Source: Oscillibacter sp. (GTDB lineage: Bacteria; Bacillota; Clostridia; Oscillospirales; Oscillospiraceae). From it: DNA of 16,823 nucleotides. A program made the translations under genes and the position numbers. The stretch is from assembly GCA_003539495.1 (NCBI GenBank), contig DPPB01000041.1, forward strand, positions 1,559-18,381, read 5' to 3'. A model generated the notes under the pieces. The model was not told where the DNA came from. It made no database searches and saw nothing but the letters and a program-made list of their open reading frames with translations. Positions 1 to 6,442 of this stretch are shown piece after piece (position 1 is the first letter of the stretch; every line of letters begins with the position of its first letter).

Positions 1-44
1 TTGATTGCAAGGGCAATCGTCTTTCGGGTTACTTCTTCCTGCAA
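1..44 (-). CDS. PcfB-like / DUF3801 conjugation protein, 5' end only
   Basis: Only the first 14 codons lie in the window; the gene continues past base 1. It starts at TTG (44-42) and reads MQEEVTRKTIALAI, which resembles the N-terminus of DUF3801/PcfB proteins of Firmicute conjugative elements. A good AAAGGAG ribosome binding site lies about 8 nt upstream. It follows the DUF6017 gene on the same strand with a gap of about 70 nt, as expected in a transfer operon, where the VirD4-like coupling protein gene usually comes next. The family call rests on a short stretch and on context. Confidence 0.6.
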   Translation of the reverse strand, partial: MQEEVTRKTIALAI

Positions 45-112
45 CGGTTATCACTCCTTTCGATTTTTCTGCCGCAGTCAGGGCGGGCGCACCCGCCAGA
101 TCAGCCATATTC

Positions 113-1060
113 TCATAGGCTTTCGTCAGGCGAACAGGAATAGTCCGGGATGCCAGATTTCGGCTTGCCCCAATCAGGGCTTGCCATGTCGTGCGCGACA
201 AGGGCGGTATAGTAGTTGTCGATGGTGGACGGAGCGTTGAACAGCACCGCCCGCAGATATTGCTTGATGTTGCGGATCTTCGTAGTGTTCTCCCGCATAC
301 AGTCCATGACAAACTCGATGTGGCTGCTGTTCAGCTTCAAGAATTTGCTCTTTACCAGCTCGGCAGGGTAATCGTCGCCAGCGATGCGGAGCGTCTTTCG
401 CGCAGAGCAGACAGTTTCCAGCATAAGGTCTACGATCTCGTCCAAACGCTCTTTGTCCATTTTCGGGTTCTGCGTGAGCGTGTCATACTCGATATTCTCC
501 ATGATGATTTCACGGTAAATATCTACGGCACTCTGTTTGAACGCTTCCGTTCCTTTCCGTTCCGGCGCAGCCCCGCAAGGTGAGGGGTCAGGGGAAAGGA
601 TAGGAAAGGAATCGGTATTTGATAGATCCGTAATTGATTTTTCTTTCTTTGATAAGTTAGTTCTTGATCTATCTTTATTTAATTGCGTTGGATTTTCCGA
701 CGTCGGATTATCCGTTGTCGGATTTTCCAACATCGGTTTACCCGGTATTGGATTTTCCAACACCGGCTGCGGCTGCTCATAGATGGTGTATTCGATAGCA
801 GTCATTTTGCCTTTTTCATCGCGTCCCTGCCGCCGCAGGATATATCCGGCTTTTTCAAGCTCCCATACAGCGGTGCGGATCGCGTCGATGCTCTCACGGT
901 TGATATGGGACAGCCCCGCAAGGGTATAGTCCCAATCCTCCGGCAAGGACAGCATTTGCGATAACAGCCCCTTGGCTTTCAAGGTCAGCTCCTTGTTTCG
1001 CAGATGGTGGTTTGACATGACGGTGTACCCGCTGTTGCGCTCCACCCGAAATACTGCCAT
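113..1060 (-). CDS. HTH_36/DUF6017 replication-initiator-like protein of an integrative conjugative element
   Basis: The product is a 315-aa cytoplasmic DNA-binding protein. Residues 1-95 form a winged-helix domain of HTH_36 type, seen in MSNHHLRNKELTLKAKGLLS and the following DYTLAGLSHINRES. Residues 99-125 are a Pro/Asn-rich linker with repeated ENP motifs. The C-terminal part (about 170-305) resembles DUF6017, including the NAPSTIDNYYTALVAHDMAS segment near the end. Such proteins stand at the head of the transfer/replication module in Tn1549-like elements of gut Clostridia and are often annotated as replication initiator A. ATG at 1060 has an AAAGGAG site 8 nt upstream and follows the stop of the small Cys-rich gene by 20 nt, so the two look co-transcribed. 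The replication role is inferred from family context. Confidence 0.85.
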   Translation of the reverse strand: MAVFRVERNSGYTVMSNHHLRNKELTLKAKGLLSQMLSLPEDWDYTLAGLSHINRESIDAIRTAVWELEKAGYILRRQGRDEKGKMTAIEYTIYEQPQPVLENPIPGKPMLENPTTDNPTSENPTQLNKDRSRTNLSKKEKSITDLSNTDSFPILSPDPSPCGAAPERKGTEAFKQSAVDIYREIIMENIEYDTLTQNPKMDKERLDEIVDLMLETVCSARKTLRIAGDDYPAELVKSKFLKLNSSHIEFVMDCMRENTTKIRNIKQYLRAVLFNAPSTIDNYYTALVAHDMASPDWGKPKSGIPDYSCSPDESL

Positions 1061-1080
1061 AGGTTATCAGCTCCTTTCGC

Positions 1081-1294
1081 TCACTTCGCCGTGCCGCGCC
1101 GGAGGACAGTCAGTTTGCCCGGCTCATACGGACATTCCGCGTACACACAGAACTGGTACTTCCAATGCGGACGGTAAGTGACAGGTATTGCAATCCTCAC
1201 AGTCGGCACAGCCGCCGTTTTCGTAGCGGTCAAAGCCGGGCTTTCCCCGCATGAGCATTTCAAACGCACGGCTGCTGCCGTTCGTAAAGTACAT
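1081..1294 (-). pseudogene. small Cys-rich ICE protein, probably frameshifted
   Basis: ATG at 1294 has an excellent AGGAGGT site 9 nt upstream and opens MYFTNGSSRAFEMLMRGKPG, then a Cys-rich stretch, CADCEDCNTC. In that frame the protein ends after 56 aa (stop 1126-1124) with an unconvincing tail. The overlapping frame instead reads PHWKYQFCVYAECPYEPGKL and stops at 1083-1081, exactly where spacing to the DUF6017 ribosome binding site fits an operon. Both halves look coding, so I read this as one gene of about 70 aa with a frameshift near 1165-1185 (one extra base or two missing). It is common-looking ICE cargo of unknown function; the paired Cys suggest metal binding. Alternatively the 56-aa form is the true product. 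Confidence 0.55.
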
Positions 1295-1330
1295 TGTGGC
1301 TGCACCTCCTCTCGGATTTGGGCAGAAAAA

Positions 1331-1362
1331 ACGCCGTAGACTTTTCTCAAAATCTACGGCGT
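1331..1362. terminator. hairpin with perfect 10-bp stem in the ICE leader region
   Basis: Arms ACGCCGTAGA (1331-1340) and TCTACGGCGT (1353-1362) pair perfectly around a 12-nt loop. On the minus strand it is followed by a short T run (1330-1325). It lies 36 nt upstream of the small Cys-rich gene, so it could be a 5' attenuator of the operon or a terminator of incoming transcription. Confidence 0.5.
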
Positions 1363-1373
1363 GGGCGTATGCG

Positions 1374-1407
1374 AAAAGGGATGCTGCCTTGCGGTAACAT
1401 CCCTTTT
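1374..1407. other. second hairpin, 10-bp stem
   Basis: Arms AAAAGGGATG (1374-1383) and CATCCCTTTT (1398-1407) pair perfectly with a 14-nt loop. It has T-rich flanks in both directions. Together with the neighbouring stem it forms a paired-hairpin leader upstream of the ICE operon. Confidence 0.5.
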
Positions 1408-1451
1408 GACGCTTGGTTATTCAATTTTTGAGCTAACCTGTTTGCCCTCTG

Positions 1452-1513
1452 CCCTTAAAAGCGTTGATTTTACTGGGTTTCTGCTTGTTTTCCTATGTCA
1501 ACGCTCTTAAGGG
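1452..1513. repeat. imperfect 16-bp inverted repeat near the presumed ICE end
   Basis: Arms 1452-1467 (CCCTTAAAAGCGTTGA) and 1498-1513 (TCAACGCTCTTAAGGG) match at 15 of 16 positions around a 30-nt centre. It sits between the last ICE feature and the stop codon of the chromosomal LysR gene (1528), where one end of the element would be expected. No matching second element end is inside the window. Confidence 0.45.
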
Positions 1514-1527
1514 GGTGCTTTTTTACG

Positions 1528-2379
1528 TCACGCTCCTGCATATTGCCGCTTCAGGAACGACAGGAAATATCTTGCTGCTGTGTTGGCAGCCGGAGGGGCC
1601 TTCACCGCCACGCCCAGCCGCCGGGACACCGGCTGCGTCAGCGGGATCACCCGCACCTGGCCCTCGTAACCCGCCAGAGAAAAGGCGGACAGCACTGATA
1701 CACCCAGGCCGCCGGCCACCATAGAGAGGATGGCCCCATCGTCTGAGGCGGTCACTTCCACCCGGGTGGCGTCCTGTGGCAGCAGCCGCTCCACATACTG
1801 CTCCGGAGAGGAGAGAAACGGCTCCTGCAGCAGCCGCTCCAGAGAGATGGTCTCCTCCTCCCAGGCAAAATCCGGCGGCACCACCGCCACCAGGGGTGCA
1901 TCCGTCAGCGGTGTCCAGTAAAAGCCCTTGCCGCAGGCCTCGTCCACCAGGGCCAGCTGGATATTTTCCTCCTCCAGCTCCGATGCCAGCTCGTAACCCC
2001 GCACCAGCACATCCACCTGGATCTCCGGGTGGATCTTGCGGAACTTGCACAGCAGCTTCGGCAGCCGGGCCCGGGCGATGCTGGCAAAGCAGCCGATCCG
2101 CAGGGTATTCTCGTGCAGCCTGCCCTGGGCCGCCGCCTCCCGGCGCAGTGCGTCTCCCGCGTCGATCACTGCCTGCATGTAGGGCAGCAGCTTCTCCCCC
2201 TCCTCTGACAGCCGCACGCCGTGGCTGCCGCGCACCAACAGGGTGCAGCCCAGCTCGGCCTCCAGCCGGTTCACCATGTGCGTCATGGCCGATTGGGTGT
2301 AGCCCAGTTGTGCCGTGGCCTTGCCAAAGCTGCCGCACTGCACTGCCGTCAGAAGCGCCCGCAGCTTCTTGTCGTTCAT
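1528..2379 (-). CDS. LysR-family transcriptional regulator
   Basis: The product has 283 aa, close to the normal 290-300 of the family. Residues 1-62 are the winged HTH, with the recognition-helix segment LGYTQSAMTHMVNRLEAELG and the typical wing ending LLVRGSHGVRLSEEGE. Residues about 90-283 form the effector-binding domain (NTLRIGCFASIARARLPKLL). ATG at 2379 has AAGGAGAGG about 7 nt upstream. It is divergent from the BrnQ carrier across about 300 bp of AT-rich DNA, the usual arrangement for a LysR regulator controlling its neighbour, so control of amino acid uptake is a reasonable inference. The effector is not visible from sequence. Confidence 0.92.
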   Translation of the reverse strand: MNDKKLRALLTAVQCGSFGKATAQLGYTQSAMTHMVNRLEAELGCTLLVRGSHGVRLSEEGEKLLPYMQAVIDAGDALRREAAAQGRLHENTLRIGCFASIARARLPKLLCKFRKIHPEIQVDVLVRGYELASELEEENIQLALVDEACGKGFYWTPLTDAPLVAVVPPDFAWEEETISLERLLQEPFLSSPEQYVERLLPQDATRVEVTASDDGAILSMVAGGLGVSVLSAFSLAGYEGQVRVIPLTQPVSRRLGVAVKAPPAANTAARYFLSFLKRQYAGA

Positions 2380-2405
2380 AATTGCCTCTCCTTCGCATCT
2401 GTAGG

Positions 2406-2420
2406 CACAGAATCACTGTG
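2406..2420. promoter_or_regulatory. possible LysR autoregulatory dyad
   Basis: CACAG-AATCA-CTGTG is a perfect 5-bp inverted repeat about 30 nt upstream of the LysR start. Its position suits autoregulation, but the site is short and unproven. The rest of 2421-2584 is AT-rich with no gene. Confidence 0.3.
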
Positions 2421-2584
2421 TATATTTTTCACAAAAATCACCGAATTATTTTTCAATATATCACAACCTCATGACCTTTTCAATCCTGCGTTTGTTAACA
2501 ATCTGCCAACTTTTCCGGCTGATGTGCATAGCGTTTTTACGTATTGAATATTTTTCATGTCTCAATAGAAAACATTCATTTCCG

Positions 2585-2613
2585 TTGCCATGAAAAAAAT
2601 GATACCCTTTATT
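2585..2613 (+). promoter_or_regulatory. candidate promoter of the BrnQ gene
   Basis: TTGCCA (2585-2590) and TTTATT (2608-2613) are separated by 17 nt, about 65 nt upstream of the start codon. The -35 is good, the -10 weak, as for a promoter that needs an activator. The dyad TATTGA...TCAATA just upstream (about 2541-2566) could be a LysR site. Confidence 0.4.
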
Positions 2614-2676
2614 TAAGCCTTGCATGACTTGGCAGGGCAAACAGATCGAAATATTGAGGATTTGAGGAGTTCTGTA

Positions 2677-3996
2677 ATGAGTAAACAAAAGAAAGGCAGC
2701 TTTTTCCGCGATGTGATCGTGGTAGGCTTCGCGCTGTTTTCCATGTTTTTCGGCGCGGGCAATGTGATTTTTCCACCCTATTTGGGCATGGAGTCCGGCC
2801 AGCAGTGGCTGGCGGGCTTTTCCGCTTACTACATCGCTGACATCGGCCTGGCCCTGCTGGGTATGTTTGCTCTGCTGCGGGTGGGCAGCAGCGAGGCGGT
2901 GCTGCATCGCGCAGGTCGGGTGCCTGCCGAAATTCTGATGTGTGCCATCATTCTGTGCATTGGGCCCATGGTGGCCATCCCCCGCACCTCCGCCAGCACC
3001 TTTGAAATGGCCATCGCCCCTAACCTGCCCGGCGTGTCTCCGATTCTGTTCTCTATTTTGTTTTTTGCTGTAATCCTGGCTCTGTGCATCAAGGAATCCG
3101 CCGTGGTGGACATTGTGGGCAAGATTCTCACGCCGCTGCTGCTGGTGGGCCTGTTTGCCATCATTCTCAAGGGCATCTTCAGCCCCCTAGGCGATATTAC
3201 CTCTGCCCCGCAGATTGCCAATGTCACCGTTACCGGCATCAAGTCCGGCTACCAGACTATGGACGCCCTGGCCGCCCTGCCCTTTGGCATTATCGTGCTG
3301 CAGAGCGTCACCGATAAGGGCTACACCGGGGGCAAGTCCAAGCTCCGTATTGTTGGCGGCGGCGCCGTGCTGGCAGGCGCGCTGCTGCTGGCCGTTTATA
3401 TGGGCCTGGCCTATTTGGGCGCCACCGTTTCCAGCCAGTATACCGGCGCCGTGGGCCGTGCCGAGCTCATCATGGCCATCGTGAAGGCCCTCCTGGGCAA
3501 GGGCGGCATGATCATCTTTGGCACAGTCGTGGGCCTGGCCTGCGTTACCACCGCCATCGCCCTCACCAGCTCAGCCGCCGCCTATTTCTCTGAGCTGTGC
3601 CGGGGCAAGGTAAATTATAAGGTGTTCGTGGTCGTCATCTGTGTCTTCAGTGCCGTGGTGTCCAACCTGGGGCTGGATCGCATCGTGGCTATCGCCGCCC
3701 CGGTGCTGGATGTGGTGTATCCCCCCGCCCTGGTGCTCATTCTCATTTCCCTGCTGATGCCCAAGGTCTCCGACTTTGTCAGCCGGGCCGCCACTCTGGG
3801 CGCCCTGCTCACCAGCGTCCTGTGTACGATTCACCTCTATGTGGATAAGTTCACCTTCCTGGAGGCCCTGCCCCTATACGATCTGGGCCTGAGCTGGATC
3901 CTTCCCGCTATTATCTTCGCAGCCGCCGCCGCGCTGCTGGCTCCTCTCTTCCGGTCCCGTGAGTCCGGCGCCCCGGTACCTCAGAAGGAACACTGA
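2677..3996 (+). CDS. brnQ: branched-chain amino acid:cation symporter, BrnQ/LIVCS family
   Basis: The product is a 439-aa inner-membrane protein, normal for LIVCS carriers, which import Leu, Ile and Val with Na+ or H+. The N-terminus carries the family signature ALFSMFFGAGNVIFPPYLG at about residues 19-37, followed by around 12 hydrophobic segments, including TTAIALTSSAAAYFSELC in the second half. I chose ATG 2677 because GAGGAG lies 8 nt upstream; an in-frame ATG at 2620 has no ribosome binding site and would add 19 non-hydrophobic residues. It is divergent from the LysR regulator and ends at a strong terminator. Substrate choice within branched-chain amino acids cannot be read from sequence. 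Confidence 0.93.
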   Translation: MSKQKKGSFFRDVIVVGFALFSMFFGAGNVIFPPYLGMESGQQWLAGFSAYYIADIGLALLGMFALLRVGSSEAVLHRAGRVPAEILMCAIILCIGPMVAIPRTSASTFEMAIAPNLPGVSPILFSILFFAVILALCIKESAVVDIVGKILTPLLLVGLFAIILKGIFSPLGDITSAPQIANVTVTGIKSGYQTMDALAALPFGIIVLQSVTDKGYTGGKSKLRIVGGGAVLAGALLLAVYMGLAYLGATVSSQYTGAVGRAELIMAIVKALLGKGGMIIFGTVVGLACVTTAIALTSSAAAYFSELCRGKVNYKVFVVVICVFSAVVSNLGLDRIVAIAAPVLDVVYPPALVLILISLLMPKVSDFVSRAATLGALLTSVLCTIHLYVDKFTFLEALPLYDLGLSWILPAIIFAAAAALLAPLFRSRESGAPVPQKEH

Positions 3997-4024
3997 CGGC
4001 ATAGACCGTTTTCTCTCCAACGGC

Positions 4025-4058
4025 AAAGCCGCCCCTCTTTGGGGCGGCTTTTGTATTT
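4025..4058 (+). terminator. intrinsic terminator after brnQ
   Basis: AAAGCCGCCCC (4025-4035) pairs perfectly with GGGGCGGCTTT (4041-4051) around TCTTT, followed by a T-rich tract. It lies 28 nt after the brnQ stop. Confidence 0.9.
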
Positions 4059-4099
4059 TTGACGCCCTGCGCCGGCGGCTGTAATATGCCTGTAAAAGG

Positions 4100-4135
4100 A
4101 AGGCAGACACTCACAAATATGTGAGTATCTGCCTT
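4100..4135 (-). terminator. terminator of the AI-2E transporter gene
   Basis: AAGGCAGA (4100-4107) pairs with TCTGCCTT (4128-4135) and inner ACTCAC with GTGAGT, with one internal mismatch and a 6-nt loop. Read on the minus strand it is followed by CCTTTT. It lies about 40 nt beyond the stop of the AI-2E gene and faces the brnQ terminator. Confidence 0.7.
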
Positions 4136-4173
4136 TGCCTGGCAGGCGCTCGGCCCGACGCGGATTTTCCTGT

Positions 4174-5370
4174 TTACTTTTCCTCTGGGGGCTCCGCCGG
4201 GTGGGAGGGCTCCGGCTCTCCGACCTGGTCCTGTAGCTCCTCTTCCGACCGGGAGCGAATGAAATCCTGCACCAGGGCATACACCACCGAGCACACCGGC
4301 ACACCCAAAAGCATGCCCATAACGCCGAAGGCGCCGCCGCCGATGGTCACCGCCGCCAGGACCCACAGGCCCGGCAAGCCAACGGACTTGCCCACCACCC
4401 TGGGATAAATGAGGTTGCCCTCCACCTGCTGCAAAATCAGCAGGAAGATGAGGAAGGTCAGCGCCTTGATGGGGCTGACGAATACGATGAGAAATGCCCC
4501 CGTAGCCGCGCCGATCCACGCGCCGAAAATGGGGATCAGCGAGGTAAAACTGATAATCACCGACACCGGCAGGGCATAGGGCAGCCGCAATATCAGCATG
4601 CCAAGGCAGCAGAGGGTGCCCAAAATGAACGCCTCCGTCACCTGGCCGGTGACAAAGCTGGAGAAGGCATTGTTGGTCAGGCTCAGGATGTGCATGGTGC
4701 GACCGGCGGCCTTTTTAGGGATGGCTGCCAGCAGCAGCCGCTTGGCCTGGGCCATGAGCGTCTCCTTCTGGGCCAGCAGATACACGGAGAACACCAGCGC
4801 CAGCAGAAAATTCACCAGCGCGCCCAGGATGGATGTGGTGATGTCAATGGTAGTATTCACCACATTGTCGCCGTTGTTGGTGAGGAAATCCGTAATGACC
4901 TTGGTGGCGTTATCCACATTCATGGAAAGCTCCGGCAGGGTGATGCCATGCCCTGCAGCAAAGGCAATGACCCCGCCCCACCATTTCTCGATCTGCGTTA
5001 CATAAACGGGCACGTTGGCCACCAGTGTGCGGCCGGCCTCCTCCAGCCGGGGGATGAGGATAAAGATGATGGAGAAGATAATGCCCAAAAACAGCAGCAT
5101 GGTCAGCACAAGGCAGATGGGCCGCTTCAGCTTTATCCGCCACAGCTCCGGTGCCTTTGCCAGGGCCTTGTCCCACAGGCGCTCAACGACCTTGAGCAGC
5201 AGATTCACAACATAGGCAATGCAGATGCCCAACAGCAGGGGGGAGAGCAGAGAAAGGAAGCTGTCCAGCACCCTGCCCAGAGTGGACAGATTGTTCAGCC
5301 CCCAGTACAGTATGACACAGCTGGCAACCAGCAGCAAAATGCGCTGGCCGTTTTTTTTGTTCAGCTCCAA
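4174..5370 (-). CDS. AI-2E family transporter (PF01594)
   Basis: The product is a 398-aa polytopic membrane protein. It has the family layout: two N-terminal hydrophobic segments (about 9-60), a third at about 75-105, a soluble middle region (about 110-180), then hydrophobic C-terminal segments with the conserved SLIPIFGAWIGAATGAFLI and the signature QQVEGNLIYPRVVGKSVGLP near residues 315-335. The tail is acidic and Pro-rich. The family includes TqsA and YtvI-like proteins; substrates range from autoinducer-2 to ions and are not predictable here. The start is TTG (5370-5368) with a purine-rich AAGGCGGG site upstream; no better in-frame ATG precedes the first membrane segment. It is convergent with brnQ and appears monocistronic. 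Confidence 0.9.
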   Translation of the reverse strand: MELNKKNGQRILLLVASCVILYWGLNNLSTLGRVLDSFLSLLSPLLLGICIAYVVNLLLKVVERLWDKALAKAPELWRIKLKRPICLVLTMLLFLGIIFSIIFILIPRLEEAGRTLVANVPVYVTQIEKWWGGVIAFAAGHGITLPELSMNVDNATKVITDFLTNNGDNVVNTTIDITTSILGALVNFLLALVFSVYLLAQKETLMAQAKRLLLAAIPKKAAGRTMHILSLTNNAFSSFVTGQVTEAFILGTLCCLGMLILRLPYALPVSVIISFTSLIPIFGAWIGAATGAFLIVFVSPIKALTFLIFLLILQQVEGNLIYPRVVGKSVGLPGLWVLAAVTIGGGAFGVMGMLLGVPVCSVVYALVQDFIRSRSEEELQDQVGEPEPSHPAEPPEEK

Positions 5371-5437
5371 GGAGATCCCGCCTTTCCTGATTGATGCCGC
5401 GCCAGGGCGGCGTATTCCGCGTCAACGTATTTTACTT

Positions 5438-5837
5438 CCCGGCAGAGCCGGGGAGAAGAATGGCATAAGATGAGGATAAAATGGCCGCCTTGCGGTTGTT
5501 GCGCCATCTGCGAAGCAGAATGGAGCAATGTGGCCATATTTTTCGGTTCCCGGCAGAGCCGGGGAGAAAAATGGCATAAAATGAAGATATAATGGCCGCC
5601 TTGCGGATATTGCGCCATCTGCGAAGCAGAATGGAGCAATGTAGCCATATTTTTCGGTTCCCGGCAGAGCCGGGGAGAAAAATGGCATAAAATGAAGATA
5701 TAATGGCCGCCTTGCGGTTATTGCGCCATCTGCGAAGCAGAATGGAGCAATGCAGCCATATTTTTCGGTTCCCGGCAGAGCCGGGGAGAAAAATGGCATA
5801 AAATAAAAATATAATGGCCGCCTTGCGGCCATTATAT
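5438..5837. repeat. 111-bp tandem repeat array, about 3.6 copies
   Basis: The CGGCAGAGCCGGGG element recurs at 5440, 5551, 5662 and 5773, exactly 111 bp apart. Each unit contains a CCCGGC/GCCGGG stem, an imperfect stem around GGCCGCCTTGCGG, and TCTGC-GAA-GCAGA. The second and third units are nearly identical; the first has diverged; the last breaks off in a perfect stem (5809-5837). Because 111 is a multiple of 3, minus-strand frames stay open and give a 37-residue repeated pseudo-protein (5422-5832), which I do not regard as a gene. The array lies between the AI-2E gene and a decayed dehydrogenase fragment. Confidence 0.95.
5809..5837. other. perfect 13-bp stem-loop closing the repeat array
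   Basis: ATATAATGGCCGC (5809-5821) pairs perfectly with GCGGCCATTATAT (5825-5837) around a 3-nt loop. In the internal copies the right arm has drifted to GCGGTTATT or GCGGATATT, so this terminal copy may preserve the ancestral palindrome. Confidence 0.8.
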
Positions 5838-5849
5838 CATGATACTCCG

Positions 5850-5888
5850 GAAAATGCCACGTAAATCTATGTTTTTTACGGCATTTTC
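5850..5888 (-). terminator. hairpin at the end of the dehydrogenase remnant
   Basis: GAAAATGC (5850-5857) and CGTAAA (5860-5865) pair with TTTACG (5875-5880) and GCATTTTC (5881-5888), with a 2-nt bulge. It overlaps the stop codon of the minus-strand dehydrogenase remnant and has a TTTTCC tail in that direction, so it was probably its terminator. Confidence 0.55.
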
Positions 5889-6141
5889 ACCTGTCAATGC
5901 CCAAGGCTGCAAACACATCGTCTGCAACGGCCTTTTCGGTGCGCTCCAGGGCCTCGTGGGTACTTCCTGCCACGTGCATCTCGGCCAGAAAATTGTCCAG
6001 GCGCAGCAGGGGATTATCAACAGATGGAGGCTGCTGCTTAAAAACATCCAGCCCGGCGGCTGCAAGCCTGCCGGATGTCAGCGCTTCATAGAGCGCCGCT
6101 TCATCCACCAACCCGCCATGAGCTATGTTCAGCAGAGGCAT
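5887..6141 (-). pseudogene. C-terminal fragment of a D-2-hydroxyacid dehydrogenase (SerA/PGDH-like)
   Basis: Only about the last 84 residues remain of a protein normally 310-530 aa long. The segments GGLVDEAALYEAL, AAGLDVF, NPLLRLDN and AGSTHEALERTEKAV are the end of the Rossmann domain of NAD-dependent hydroxyacid dehydrogenases. By comparison with E. coli SerA, the Arg of the NxxRG motif is His (NIAHGG) and the Glu after DVF is Gln (DVFKQQP), while the active-site His remains (MHVAGST). Two of three catalytic residues are thus lost, which supports decay. The N-terminal domain is cut off near 6141-6155, where phage-like sequence in the opposite strand begins. A start at 6141 has no convincing ribosome binding site. 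Confidence 0.8.
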
Positions 6142-6144
6142 CGC

Positions 6145-6290
6145 CGGGCAAGACGGCCAATTCTTCCGGCAGCGAATTTTTGCGGGCGGTCGGGAATGTG
6201 GCGCAGGATAGGGCGTGGGAAGTCATGGACGAGCTTATGGACACCCTAAAAATCGTCAATGAGAAAGCATATAACAGCGTCCTAAAATAA
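6145..6290 (+). pseudogene. C-terminal fragment of an unknown, phage-like gene
   Basis: The last 40 or so codons of a plus-strand frame read SEFLRAVGNVAQDRAWEVMD followed by ELMDTLKIVNEKAYNSVLK and a TAA stop (6288-6290). This amphipathic helical tail looks coding, unlike the preceding part, which is antisense to the dehydrogenase remnant. I recall similar tails in small phage proteins of Firmicutes but cannot name the family. It is probably what remains of an older prophage or satellite deleted down to its end next to the tRNA. 6291-6348 holds no gene. Confidence 0.4.
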
Positions 6291-6348
6291 CTGACCTAAT
6301 GCGCTGCTACTAACACGTTACTAACAAAGTCATTTTTGGCACCAATAA

Positions 6349-6436
6349 AAAAGCCCCGGAACCCATGAGATTCCGGGGCTTTTGACGATGGTGCGCGGTA
6401 CAGGACTCGAACCTGTGACCCCATGCACGTCAAGCA
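6349..6436. repeat. att direct repeat, left copy, with displaced 3' part of tRNA-Val
   Basis: This 88-bp segment matches 9104-9191 except at one base (6408 C against 9163 T). It holds the tRNA terminator (AAAAGCCCCGGAA/TTCCGGGGCTTTT) and the last 48 nt of a tRNA-Val including CCA (6389-6436), breaking off inside the anticodon stem. It is the copy displaced when the element inserted; the int stop codon lies 6 nt inside it. It is not a functional tRNA. Confidence 0.95.
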
Positions 6437-6442
6437 ACAGGG

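Noticed and set aside
1452..1513. LysR terminator
   Set aside because: The loop would be 30 nt and no T tract follows on the minus strand, so a recombination or element-end role seems more likely.
1776..2381. 201-codon plus-strand frame
   Set aside because: It is Pro/Ala-rich text antisense to the LysR regulator.
5422..5832. 136-codon minus-strand frame with 37-residue repeats
   Set aside because: It is produced by the 111-bp repeat; other frames stay open too, there is no ribosome binding site, and the units are full of small palindromes.
5438..5837. CRISPR array
   Set aside because: Units are 111 bp and contiguous, with no unique spacers of constant length and no cas genes.
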